Below, piece by piece: positions 34,587-42,979 of a DNA stretch of 64,000 nt; position 1 is the first letter of the stretch; each line of letters opens with the position of its first letter. Source of the DNA: Cytophagaceae bacterium (GTDB taxonomy: Bacteria; Bacteroidota; Bacteroidia; Cytophagales; Spirosomataceae); assembly GCA_005791165.1 (NCBI GenBank), contig SXXW01000011.1, positions 62,001 through 126,000 on the forward strand. Reading direction: 5' to 3'. Below the pieces are notes generated by a model that was not told the origin of the DNA, did no database searches, and was given only the letters and a program-made list of their open reading frames with translations. A program made the position numbers and the translations under genes.

Positions 34587-35471
34587 ATGCATTATTTAGT
34601 TACCGGCGGCGCCGGATTTATTGGGACTCACTTGTCTAATTACTTGATTTCTTTAGGACATCAAGTGAGTATTTTAGATGACATGTCTTTTGGTGATCCC
34701 ACTAAAATTCATCCAAAAGCCAATTTGATCATTGGTAAAATTGAAGATAGCAGCCTTTGCCTAGAAGCGACTAAAGGTGTCGATGGTGTTTTTCACATGG
34801 CGGCCTTTTCTAGAAGTGGGCCATCTTTTGATATGCCCGAACAATGTCATGAAAGCAATGCTTTAGGGACTTTAAATATACTTCAAGCGTGTAAAAAAAA
34901 TGGAGTTAAGCGTATCGTATATTCGGGATCGTCAACCTTTTACGGCAATAAAATAGGGGTCCAAAAAGAAGGAGATCCAGGAGATTTCTTGAATTTTTAT
35001 GGACTTACTAAGCATGTGGGCGAATTGTATGTGCAGCAGTTTTATCGAAATTTCGGACTTGAATGTAATATTTTGAGATACTTTAATGTGTATGGATCGG
35101 GCCAACCAGCCACCGGGGCGTATGCATTAGTGCTCGGGATTTTTATAGATCGATTTAAAAGAGGAGAGAGACTTGAAATACATGGTTCCGGCGAGCAAAG
35201 ACGTGATTTTATTCATGTCTTAGATATCGTCAAAGCGAATGTTGCCGCTATGAATTCCGAGACTGTGGGTGAAATTTTTAACATCGGTTCGGGTGTCAAT
35301 TACTCCATAAAAGAATTAGCTAATTTCTTCCCTATTGAAAATTTCCATACCGAAAGGAGATCTGGAGATGCTGAAGTAACATTAGCCGATATATCAAAAG
35401 CGCAAAAATACTTAGATTGGAATCCTGAAATATCGCTTGAACAAGGAATAAGCCAACTCATCGAAGAATGA
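34587..35471 (+). CDS. NAD-dependent nucleotide-sugar epimerase/dehydratase (extended SDR)
   Basis: A 294-residue extended short-chain dehydrogenase. The NAD loop is TGGAGFIG (residues 6-13), the catalytic Ser lies in YSGSSTFYG (115-116) and the YxxxK pair is Y138/K142 in FYGLTKHVG. RRDFIHVLDIVKANV (about 210) is the usual nucleotide-sugar binding segment. Such enzymes epimerise or dehydrate UDP-, GDP- or dTDP-sugars. In this operon it would act on the nucleotide-linked product of the preceding transferase. Its end overlaps the GT2 gene start by 4 bases (ATGA). The length and motifs are normal for GalE/WbpP-like proteins. Confidence 0.9.
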   Translation: MHYLVTGGAGFIGTHLSNYLISLGHQVSILDDMSFGDPTKIHPKANLIIGKIEDSSLCLEATKGVDGVFHMAAFSRSGPSFDMPEQCHESNALGTLNILQACKKNGVKRIVYSGSSTFYGNKIGVQKEGDPGDFLNFYGLTKHVGELYVQQFYRNFGLECNILRYFNVYGSGQPATGAYALVLGIFIDRFKRGERLEIHGSGEQRRDFIHVLDIVKANVAAMNSETVGEIFNIGSGVNYSIKELANFFPIENFHTERRSGDAEVTLADISKAQKYLDWNPEISLEQGISQLIEE

Positions 35472-36193
35472 AATCCATCAGCATCGTCACCGCAGCCTTT
35501 AACGAATGCCCCGGAATAATCCAGTTGGCAAACGAATGGCTTTCGTTTTTCGATCAGCATCCAGATATATCCGAAGGAGAAGTGATTATTTGTGATGACC
35601 ATAGCGATTTACACCAATACGAATCGTTAAAAGATTCCTTTATTGGCAACCAACGGGTGACCATTTTACGAAATGAGCAAAATGAAGGGCCAGGATTTGC
35701 ATTTCAAAAAGCCATTTCTAAGGCCAAATACGACTGGACTTTAATCACCGATTCGGATGGCCAATTTCCCATCAATAACGTGAATCAAATGCTTTTAGCA
35801 TTAGGCAACCAAGATGCGGATATCGTTTTTACGCACCGGAATCGAAAATATGACAATGAGTTTAATCGTTTTGGCCAAAAGGTTTCTAACCAACTTTGTA
35901 ACTCAATCTTTAATTCCCAACTTCAAGATTTTTCTTGTGCATTTAAATTAGTCAAAACCCCGTTGCTTCAATCGCTAAAATTAGATGCGAGGTACATGAA
36001 CTATTCATTAGACCATACGGGGAAATTATTAAACTCCTCAGCTCAATGGATAGAAACTCATGTGACTTGCCGAGTTGCTGAGGCCAGAAAAAGAAATATA
36101 TCTAGCGAACTAAAACGAGCTAAAAATAGATTTTTATACATAGCCTATTTATTCTTCACGCAATACCTACGAAAAAATAGAGTCATTTTTTAA
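35468..36193 (+). CDS. GT2-family glycosyltransferase (DPM/ArnC-like)
   Basis: A 241-residue GT-A enzyme with the family's start SIVTAAFNECPGI, the nucleotide-binding EVIICDDHSDL (D43/D44) and the metal-binding DSDGQFP (D95-D97). The pattern IVFTHRNRK and the absence of long hydrophobic tails resemble dolichol-phosphate-mannose-synthase-like enzymes, which charge a polyprenyl phosphate with a sugar at the cytosolic face. It follows the epimerase with a 4-base overlap and precedes a polytopic membrane protein, which fits a sugar-lipid step followed by a membrane transfer step. Confidence 0.88.
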   Translation: MKSISIVTAAFNECPGIIQLANEWLSFFDQHPDISEGEVIICDDHSDLHQYESLKDSFIGNQRVTILRNEQNEGPGFAFQKAISKAKYDWTLITDSDGQFPINNVNQMLLALGNQDADIVFTHRNRKYDNEFNRFGQKVSNQLCNSIFNSQLQDFSCAFKLVKTPLLQSLKLDARYMNYSLDHTGKLLNSSAQWIETHVTCRVAEARKRNISSELKRAKNRFLYIAYLFFTQYLRKNRVIF

Positions 36194-36211
36194 TGATTCT
36201 GCGATAAAACC

Positions 36212-37561
36212 ATGTTCTCAAAAATCCCTTTATTTCTTAGCTTATTGGTGTGGGGATTTATGGCATTCCTATTAATTTCCCTATCTTTTTATAATCAACC
36301 CAGTATCACCGACGACTTTTGCTTCGGCTGGATGGGCAGGGAATATGGAATATTTCTGGGCGCCTACCATTATTATGCGGGTTGGAGCGGGCGTTATTTC
36401 GCAGATCTTCTACTTCATTTTAACCCCTTAGTTTTTAGTACTTCCTTTGAGCATTTTAAATGGGGAACGATCGCCTTAATTGTAATTGGTTTTGCTAACG
36501 GCTATTATTTTTTAAAAAATGTATTCCAAATTCAGCATAATAATCCTAACCTCTGGATTCTTTCACTTGTCAGCCAAGCCGTTTGTTGGTATACAATACC
36601 AGGCCTTTTTCAATTATTTTATTGGTTCTCAGGTCATTATTACTACTTGTCTTTTCATTTAGTTCTATTATTTGTCAACATATATTTCTATTGTTCTAAG
36701 CCCATATTAAGAGTCACTTTACTCTCTTGTATCATTTTTTGCTTGATTGGGTCAAGCGAAATTTCCATGATCATGTTCTCTGGAATTTTTTGGCCATGGC
36801 AATTGTATAAGGCTTGGAAACAGAAAAAAATCAAATTAGAGACCATTTTATTTTTTATCATTTGGGGAATTTCCATAGGCCTAGTTTTGCTTTCCCCAGG
36901 AAATAAAGTTCGCGCCCCTAAACATATTGATTACATCAAAGGGCTCACAGAGTCGATGTTGAATTTTGGTATGTTGCTCAAAATTTATGTTAAATCACCG
37001 CTGATTTGGGTTTTCAACTTGCTTTTGTTTTTTACTATTGATAAGCCAAAAAAACAATATATTCTGTCATATAAGGAAATTTTAGGTCTTTTACTCTTGT
37101 TCCTCTCGAGCTATTTTTTAGCTTTTGTTCCTATGGCATTAGCGCTAGGCGAAGACTTTATTCCTGATCGAATTCAAAGTTTAATCTTGATGTATTTGAT
37201 TTTTGGGTTTGGATATCTTATTGTTTGGGTTAAATATAAGGTAGGCCACTTGAATTCTTCAAGCCTGGCTATTTCTCAAATTTCATTGCTAGTTGTATTT
37301 ATAACGCTCCTATTATTTAATCAAAATTCAAAACAATTTTATGATGAATGGCGTTTCGACAAAGCTAAAAAATACGCCAATGAAAATGCACAAAGGTTTG
37401 ACCTGATACTTAAATCAAAGAGTCAACAAGTTGCAATTCCCCCCATCGAAAATAAAAACACCATGTTTTTTATGGAAGAATTATCCACTGATCCTAAGCA
37501 TCTTTGGTGTAAATGTATTGCTAACTATTATGGCAAAACAGAAGTACAATTACTTAAATAA
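36212..37561 (+). CDS. DUF6056-like polytopic membrane protein (possible GT-C glycosyltransferase)
   Basis: A 449-residue protein with about 10-12 hydrophobic helices. The loop after the first helix reads SITDDFCFGWMGRE and YHYYAGWSGRYFADLLLHF, typical of DUF6056, a family with GT-C-like topology in which an acidic pair (here DD) sits in the first outer loop. It would use a lipid-linked sugar, perhaps the one charged by the GT2 enzyme 18 bases upstream. It is the last gene of the CofD-like operon; the next gene (amidohydrolase) is 30 bases further and unrelated. Catalysis is inferred from topology only. Confidence 0.75.
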   Translation: MFSKIPLFLSLLVWGFMAFLLISLSFYNQPSITDDFCFGWMGREYGIFLGAYHYYAGWSGRYFADLLLHFNPLVFSTSFEHFKWGTIALIVIGFANGYYFLKNVFQIQHNNPNLWILSLVSQAVCWYTIPGLFQLFYWFSGHYYYLSFHLVLLFVNIYFYCSKPILRVTLLSCIIFCLIGSSEISMIMFSGIFWPWQLYKAWKQKKIKLETILFFIIWGISIGLVLLSPGNKVRAPKHIDYIKGLTESMLNFGMLLKIYVKSPLIWVFNLLLFFTIDKPKKQYILSYKEILGLLLLFLSSYFLAFVPMALALGEDFIPDRIQSLILMYLIFGFGYLIVWVKYKVGHLNSSSLAISQISLLVVFITLLLFNQNSKQFYDEWRFDKAKKYANENAQRFDLILKSKSQQVAIPPIENKNTMFFMEELSTDPKHLWCKCIANYYGKTEVQLLK

Positions 37562-37591
37562 TTTTAAATTAAATCAATCAGCAAACAAAAA

Positions 37592-40500
37592 ATGAAATTA
37601 AAATCCTTCGGCGGATTATCGCTTATCCTATGGCTATTCGTTAGTCCGCTCTTCGCCCAAACAACGTATCCCGCTAACGATGTGGCCACCCCACGTTCAG
37701 GATACTACGCATTTACAAACGCAAAAATTTATAAAGACGCCAAAACCATCATCAATTCGGCGACTCTAATTATCAAACAAGGGAAAATCGAAGCTGTTGG
37801 CATTAATTTGCCTCTGCCAAAAGAAGCCATTGTCATCGACTGCAAAGGGAAATCCATTTATCCTTCTTTTATTGACATATATAGTGATTATGGGATGAAC
37901 CAAGTGCAGCCTTCCATGACTACTTATCGGTCGCCTTCGCAAATGCTTTCTAATACCAAGGGGCCTTATTCATGGAACCAAGCCTTAAAAACTGAAGTTT
38001 TGCATGTTAAAAACTTTTCCGTGAATGATGCGAGGGCTAAGGAATATAGAAAATTAGGATTTGGCTCAGTGCTCACGCACCAATTGGACGGCATTTCCCG
38101 CGGGGTTGGATTGTTAACTACCCTAGCTAAAGAAAAAGAAAATATGGTCATCCTAAAGGAAAAAGCATCCGCCCACTTTTCTTTCGACAAAGGCTCCTCG
38201 ACGCAAGATTATCCAAATTCTTTAATGGGTAGCATCGCTCTTTTACGGCAGCATTTTTTAGATGCTAGTTGGTATAAAACGAAACCAAGTCAAGAAGGAC
38301 TAAATCTTACCTTACAGGCATTCAACGAAAATGCGAACCTTCCGCAAATATTTGAAGTTTCCGATAAATGGTCTGTTTTTAGGGCCAATAAAATTGCTAG
38401 TGAATTTGTGGTTCAATACATCTTCAAAGCAGGCGGAAATGAATACCAACGCATTGATGAAGTTAAAGCGATTAAAGCTTCCTTCATTTTGCCTATCAAC
38501 TTCCCACAAGCGATGGATGTGGAAGATCCAAATGATGCTCGTTTTGTCAATGTTTCAGATCTAAAACATTGGGAGTTGGCGCCAACAAATCCAGCCGCTT
38601 TTGAAAAGGCTGGAATTCCATTTGCTTTGACTGCGAGTGGATTAAAGGATATCAGTCAGTTCATGCCTAACTTAAAAAAGGCTATTCAAAATGGACTCTC
38701 AGAAGAAAAAGCATTAGAGGCTTTAACCACAACACCGGCATCTTTGTTAGGAGTTTCAAGTGCAGTAGGCAGTTTGGAAGCAGGCAAATGGGCCAATTTC
38801 CTCATTACGACTGGTCCTATTTTTGCTGACAAAACAGTATTGGTTGAAAACTGGATTCAAGGATCAGCCTATGGGATTTCGACGGATTCCAAAATGGAAT
38901 TGGCTGGTAAGTATAAGTTCACACTAGGAAATCAAACTGCGCAATTATCCGTAACTGGGGAAACAGGGATTTATAAAGCTCAATTAATAGGGAAAGATAC
39001 CTTGGCCGTAGAATTTAGTCAAAAAGACCAATTGGTCAATTTGATTTATACGGCCAAAGCAGATCAAGGCAAAAAGACTCGACTATCCGGTGACTTCTTA
39101 GGAAATTCAATGTTAGGAACGGGTACTTTGGGGAACGGAGAATGGGTTTCTTGGCAAGCGACTCGCGAAGCTAATGCAGATACCGTGAGCAATAAAAAGC
39201 GTCCTGTAAAATCAGAAGAAGTAGGGTCAGTCGTGTTTCCATTTAATGGATATGGGCAAAAAACGATTCCAAAATCAGAAACTATTTTGATTAAAAATAC
39301 AACCGTTTGGACCAATGAGAAATCAGGGATTTTAAAAGAAACGGATGTACTGATTAAGAATGGTAAAATTGCCGCAATTGGAAAAGGGCTGAAAGACCCG
39401 ACGGCCCGTGTGGTGAATGGAGCCGGCAAACATGTTACCGCGGGTATCATTGACGAACATTCCCATGTGGCCGCATCGGGAGGAATTAATGAATGCTCTC
39501 AATCCGTTACGGCGGAAGTTCGAATTACCGATGTAATAGATCCGGAGGATGTGGATATGTATCGCCAATTGAGCGGCGGGGTGACTTCCAGTCATATCCT
39601 GCATGGTAGTTGTAATACGGTCGGCGGACAAACTCAATTATTGAAATTCCGTTGGGGCCAAACAGCCGAAGGCTTAAAGTTTGCTAATTGGGACCCATTC
39701 ATCAAGTTTGCTTTGGGGGAAAATGTGAAACGATCATATAACCCATCGAATCCGAGATTCCCTGATACAAGAATGGGGGTGGAGCAAGTTTTAACGGACG
39801 CTTTCACCCGTGCACGTGATTATGAAAAGCAAGGTCCTGGAAAGCGAATTGATTTGGAATTAGAGGCTTTAGTTGAAATATTAAATCATAAAAGATTTAT
39901 CACTTGCCATTCCTATGTACAAAGTGAAATTAATGCCATGATGAAAGTGGCAGATAAATTCGGTTTCACGGTGAATACATTTACCCATATTTTAGAAGGC
40001 TATAAAGTGGCGGATAAAATGAAAGCGCATGGGGCTAGTGCGTCAACGTTCTCAGACTGGTGGAATTATAAAATGGAGGTGGTTGACGCGATTCCTCAAA
40101 ATGCCTTTTTGATGCAAAAAAATGGAGTGAATGTGGCCATCAATTCAGATGATGCTGAAATGGCGCGTCATTTAAATCATGAAGCGGCTAAATCCATTAA
40201 ATATGCGGGAATGTCAGAGGAAGATGCCCTCAAAATGGTTACGTTGAACCCGGCAAAAATGCTCCATGTGGCTGATCGCGTGGGTAGCCTTAAAGAAGGA
40301 AAAGACGCGGATCTAGTTATTTGGTCTGATCATCCATTGAGTATTTACGCTAAATCTGAAAAGACGATTGTGGATGGCGCGGTTGTTTTTGATCGCGAAG
40401 TAGATGCAAAATTGCAAATTGACCTAAAGAAAGAAAAGCAAAGGTTAATTCAAAAAATGATCTTGGCTAAAAAAGGAGGTTCTGCCACTAGGCCTATGAC

Positions 40501-40600
40501 TCCATCATTCAGAGAGGAAAATATGTGCGAAGATGATCACGGACATGGCAAGAGTCTTTGGGATCGTATTTCCCAACGTATGATTTTAACAGAAAACTAA
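37592..40600 (+). CDS. Large exported amidohydrolase with two metallo-hydrolase-like halves
   Basis: A 1002-residue protein with signal peptide (MKLKSFGGLSLILWLFVSPLFAQ). Both halves have the composite imidazolonepropionase-like fold, but only the second has metal ligands: DEHSHVAASGG with H623/H625, then ITCHSYVQSE, TFTHILEG and INSDDAEMARH. In the first half the equivalent site reads PSFIDIYSDYG, without HxH, so it is probably a non-catalytic scaffold. Each half ends with the typical SLEAGKWANFLI or SLKEGKDADLVIW strand. Likely hydrolyses C-N bonds of a cyclic or peptide-like compound in the periplasm. It is followed after 14 bases by a second, smaller homologue. Substrate unknown. Confidence 0.87.
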   Translation: MKLKSFGGLSLILWLFVSPLFAQTTYPANDVATPRSGYYAFTNAKIYKDAKTIINSATLIIKQGKIEAVGINLPLPKEAIVIDCKGKSIYPSFIDIYSDYGMNQVQPSMTTYRSPSQMLSNTKGPYSWNQALKTEVLHVKNFSVNDARAKEYRKLGFGSVLTHQLDGISRGVGLLTTLAKEKENMVILKEKASAHFSFDKGSSTQDYPNSLMGSIALLRQHFLDASWYKTKPSQEGLNLTLQAFNENANLPQIFEVSDKWSVFRANKIASEFVVQYIFKAGGNEYQRIDEVKAIKASFILPINFPQAMDVEDPNDARFVNVSDLKHWELAPTNPAAFEKAGIPFALTASGLKDISQFMPNLKKAIQNGLSEEKALEALTTTPASLLGVSSAVGSLEAGKWANFLITTGPIFADKTVLVENWIQGSAYGISTDSKMELAGKYKFTLGNQTAQLSVTGETGIYKAQLIGKDTLAVEFSQKDQLVNLIYTAKADQGKKTRLSGDFLGNSMLGTGTLGNGEWVSWQATREANADTVSNKKRPVKSEEVGSVVFPFNGYGQKTIPKSETILIKNTTVWTNEKSGILKETDVLIKNGKIAAIGKGLKDPTARVVNGAGKHVTAGIIDEHSHVAASGGINECSQSVTAEVRITDVIDPEDVDMYRQLSGGVTSSHILHGSCNTVGGQTQLLKFRWGQTAEGLKFANWDPFIKFALGENVKRSYNPSNPRFPDTRMGVEQVLTDAFTRARDYEKQGPGKRIDLELEALVEILNHKRFITCHSYVQSEINAMMKVADKFGFTVNTFTHILEGYKVADKMKAHGASASTFSDWWNYKMEVVDAIPQNAFLMQKNGVNVAINSDDAEMARHLNHEAAKSIKYAGMSEEDALKMVTLNPAKMLHVADRVGSLKEGKDADLVIWSDHPLSIYAKSEKTIVDGAVVFDREVDAKLQIDLKKEKQRLIQKMILAKKGGSATRPMTPSFREENMCEDDHGHGKSLWDRISQRMILTEN

Positions 40601-40614
40601 CATTGACACATCAC

Positions 40615-41913
40615 ATGAAAAATATATTATATATCGCAATATGCTTGGTTGCATACCCCTTGTTTTCTCAAGAAACTATGCATCCATCGCCTGCTCAATC
40701 TAAGAAGATCGTGATTACGGGTGGAACTTTACATATAGGAAATGGCCAGGTTTCGACGGGCAATATCATTATTGAAAAAGGAAAATTGAAAATTGACATG
40801 AATGCACCTACTCTAACGGGAGATCTAGAGCACATTGATGCTACAGGAAAGCATATTTATCCGGGCATTATTGCGCCCAACACAAATCTAGGTTTAGTGG
40901 AAGTAAGTTCGACAAAATCGACGGTCGACAATGTAGAATTAGGTGATATTCACCCCAATATTCGCTCCATTGTAGCCTATAATACCGATAGTAAAGTAAT
41001 CAACACGTTGCGTTCAAATGGGATTTTATTAGCTCAAATTGTCCCAAGTGGCGGATTAATTCCAGGAACTTCTACGGTAGTCCAATTGGACGCTTGGAAT
41101 TGGGAAGATGCAGCCTATGCCTTAGATAATGGAGTTCATTTGACCATGCCCGCGTTAATTAATCGGCCTTCATTTATGAGCTATAGACGTAGAGATGCGG
41201 ATGTGGACCAAGTTAAATTAGGATTAGAGCGCATTGATATGGCAAGAAGTTTTTTCAAAGAAGCTCAGGCCTATTTAAATGAAAAAACGCATGCCGCCAC
41301 CAATTTAAAATATGAGGCCTGTAAGGGATTGTTTGATCGGTCTAAATCCTTGTATGTCAACTGTGACCTGGTGAAGGAGATGTTGGCCGCCATACATTTA
41401 GCCGCGGAATTTAATTTTAAATTAGTGATTGTTGGCGGTACAGATGCTTGGATGATTGGCGATATTTTGAAGGAAAATAAGGTCGCTGTCATTTTAGCTG
41501 AGCCACATAGTTTACCGGCAACGGACGATGATGCGGTAGACCAACCTTATAAAACGGGGGCGATGCTTCAAAAAGCGGGTGTATTATTTACGATTTGTCA
41601 AGATGGTTCTGATGGACACAGCCAACAACGTAACTTGGTTTTCCAAGCAGGAACCATGGTTGCTTATGGCTTGACAAAAGAGGAGGCATTGCAAGCGATT
41701 ACTTTGAACGCTGCCAAAATATTGGGCATTGATTCGCGTACGGGTAGTCTTGAAAATGGGAAGGATGCCAACCTTGTTATTTGTAATGGAGATATCTTAG
41801 ATATGAAGTCAAGTACGGTAACACATGCTTTTATTCAAGGAAGAGCTGTCAACTTAGATAATAAGCATAGCCAACTATTTGAACGATATAAGTATAAATA
41901 TTCCATTAAGTAA
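40615..41913 (+). CDS. Exported amidohydrolase-like protein, degenerate metal site
   Basis: The track start (40558) lies inside the previous gene; the ATG at 40615 gives signal peptide MKNILYIAICLVAYPLFSQ and 433 residues. The fold is amidohydrolase-like (GGTLHIGNGQVSTGNIIIEKGK at the start; RTGSLENGKDANLVICNGD near the end). At the place of the HxH motif it has IAPNTNLGLVEV, so the main metal ligands are missing. A late aspartate is kept in ICQDGSDGH. It is likely an inactive partner that assembles with the upstream 1002-residue enzyme. The pair occurs together in other Bacteroidota to my knowledge. A strong terminator follows. Confidence 0.84.
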   Translation: MKNILYIAICLVAYPLFSQETMHPSPAQSKKIVITGGTLHIGNGQVSTGNIIIEKGKLKIDMNAPTLTGDLEHIDATGKHIYPGIIAPNTNLGLVEVSSTKSTVDNVELGDIHPNIRSIVAYNTDSKVINTLRSNGILLAQIVPSGGLIPGTSTVVQLDAWNWEDAAYALDNGVHLTMPALINRPSFMSYRRRDADVDQVKLGLERIDMARSFFKEAQAYLNEKTHAATNLKYEACKGLFDRSKSLYVNCDLVKEMLAAIHLAAEFNFKLVIVGGTDAWMIGDILKENKVAVILAEPHSLPATDDDAVDQPYKTGAMLQKAGVLFTICQDGSDGHSQQRNLVFQAGTMVAYGLTKEEALQAITLNAAKILGIDSRTGSLENGKDANLVICNGDILDMKSSTVTHAFIQGRAVNLDNKHSQLFERYKYKYSIK

Positions 41914-41931
41914 AAGTGGTTTTTGAAAACG

Positions 41932-41964
41932 AAAGGAGTGGAATTTATTCTACTCCTTTTTTTT
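41932..41964 (+). terminator. Intrinsic terminator after the amidohydrolase pair
   Basis: AAAGGAGTGGAAT-TT-ATTCTACTCCTTT, 13 pairs with one G-T, followed by TTTTTTTT. It ends the amidohydrolase transcript. Confidence 0.9.
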
Positions 41965-42141
41965 GTTATTTTTTATATGTCACTAAAAGACATTTATAAA
42001 CTATAAGTCTAGTAAAATTCTTTAAAAGCGCTTTTGAAATCAGTATAGTTATTAATTTTAGAAATATTGTTTAGTTTGATTGGTAATTTGATAAACATAT
42101 TTGAAATAGAAATAGATTATTAACCTTAAACGCCTACCACT

Positions 42142-42348
42142 ATGAAAACAAAATTAAATTTCTCAGTACTTTTAATTAAATCTCGTCGCAATAAGCGATT
42201 GACCCAACGCGAAGTTGCTCAGGCCGTCGGGGTAAGTCAAAGCGCTTACAATTATTGGGAGTCTGGTAAACATTACCCAAACGTTCAAAAGATTTTTTCT
42301 TTAACTCGAGTCTTGAGTATACCGATTGAAGAAATGATTGGCGGTTGA
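42142..42348 (+). CDS. XRE-family helix-turn-helix regulator (68 aa)
   Basis: A 68-residue protein that is almost entirely one HTH_3/Cro-CI domain (about residues 10-66): RRNKRLTQREVAQAVGVSQSAYNYWESGKHYPNVQKIFSLTRVL, with Gln-Ser recognition helix start and the conserved WESGKxxP motif. It has no other domain. It stands alone between two terminators with a 178-base upstream region after the previous terminator, so it is probably expressed alone. Small single-domain XRE proteins may bind DNA as dimers; targets are unknown. No toxin partner is adjacent. Confidence 0.88.
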   Translation: MKTKLNFSVLLIKSRRNKRLTQREVAQAVGVSQSAYNYWESGKHYPNVQKIFSLTRVLSIPIEEMIGG

Positions 42349-42352
42349 CCAT

Positions 42353-42386
42353 AAAAATCCTTGGACTTAATCTCCAAGGATTTTTT
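42353..42386 (+). terminator. Intrinsic terminator after the XRE gene
   Basis: AAAAATCCTTGGA-CTTAATC-TCCAAGGATTTTT: perfect 13-bp stem, 7-base loop, ending in a T-run. It lies 4 bases after the XRE stop codon. Confidence 0.92.
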
Positions 42387-42406
42387 ATTCGTGGACTTAA
42401 TATGAT

Positions 42407-42414
42407 TACCTTTG
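42407..42414 (+). promoter_or_regulatory. -7 promoter element adjacent to the start codon of the 187-aa lipoprotein gene
   Basis: TACCTTTG, full TAnnTTTG match, only one base before ATG 42416. If transcription starts about 5 bases after the element, the mRNA begins at or next to the second ATG (42419), that is, nearly leaderless. Confidence 0.55.
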
Positions 42415-42415
42415 A

Positions 42416-42979
42416 ATGATGATCATTTATCTAAAAAATTTAGCGAGTCTTATTTTCGTTTTTGGATTGCTCCTAAGTTGTGGCAGTGCTGAGAAATCAG
42501 TTCAAAAAAACAATTATTTTGCATGGTCGGCTTTCTTGAAGCAGCAAATTAATGGGTATGCCAAATCAAATCAAAGGGTTCATAAGACGGTCGTTCTTGA
42601 TGGGAAAAAGGAAGTAAAAATTGTCTCAAATGTAGATTGGGAAAAAGAATTTGCGCTATATCTAGAAGCGGATCTTAATAAGCCAGCCTATGAAAAGAGT
42701 TACGATAACCTTTCCGAGCCAGGATTTTATTGGTATTCTTTGAAAAAAGATGAAAGCTTACCAGTCAAAAAAATGATTATTCATTTAGATGCTGATGAAC
42801 GTCCCAGCAAGGTGGAAATTGAGATTTCTCAAAAAAACTTTTTATTTGAAACTCGGAAAAAGCTCTTTATGAATTTTTCAGAGGGACGCATTCAAACGTA
42901 TTATATTGAAGGAATGCAGCAGTTTTTTTTAGCAGAACCTACCAGCTATAAAATATTAGGCGTGCTAATCGCCAAATAA
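42416..42979 (+). CDS. Hypothetical lipoprotein (187 aa)
   Basis: No family recognised. The first 22 residues are a lipoprotein signal ending LLLSCGSAEK, so the protein is probably membrane-anchored. The mature part is rich in Lys and aromatic residues and holds an alternating strand pattern (KMIIHLDADERPSKVEIEIS, FLFETRKKLFMNF, IQTYYIEGMQQFFL), suggesting a beta-rich fold, perhaps a lipocalin-like or MlaA-independent sensor; nothing stronger can be said. Two ATGs in a row (42416, 42419); the promoter position favours the second. Its last 15 bases overlap the end of the convergent cysM gene. Confidence 0.75.
   Translation: MMIIYLKNLASLIFVFGLLLSCGSAEKSVQKNNYFAWSAFLKQQINGYAKSNQRVHKTVVLDGKKEVKIVSNVDWEKEFALYLEADLNKPAYEKSYDNLSEPGFYWYSLKKDESLPVKKMIIHLDADERPSKVEIEISQKNFLFETRKKLFMNFSEGRIQTYYIEGMQQFFLAEPTSYKILGVLIAK

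Noticed and set aside
40558-40614. Upstream start of the second amidohydrolase inside the first gene
   Set aside because: The 19 extra residues would precede the signal peptide and come from the 3' end of the preceding gene.
41965-42141. Search for an RNA gene in the 228-base gap before the XRE gene
   Set aside because: No tRNA cloverleaf, no clear conserved RNA fold; after the terminator only AT-rich sequence with partial -7-like motifs (for example CATATTTG) is seen.
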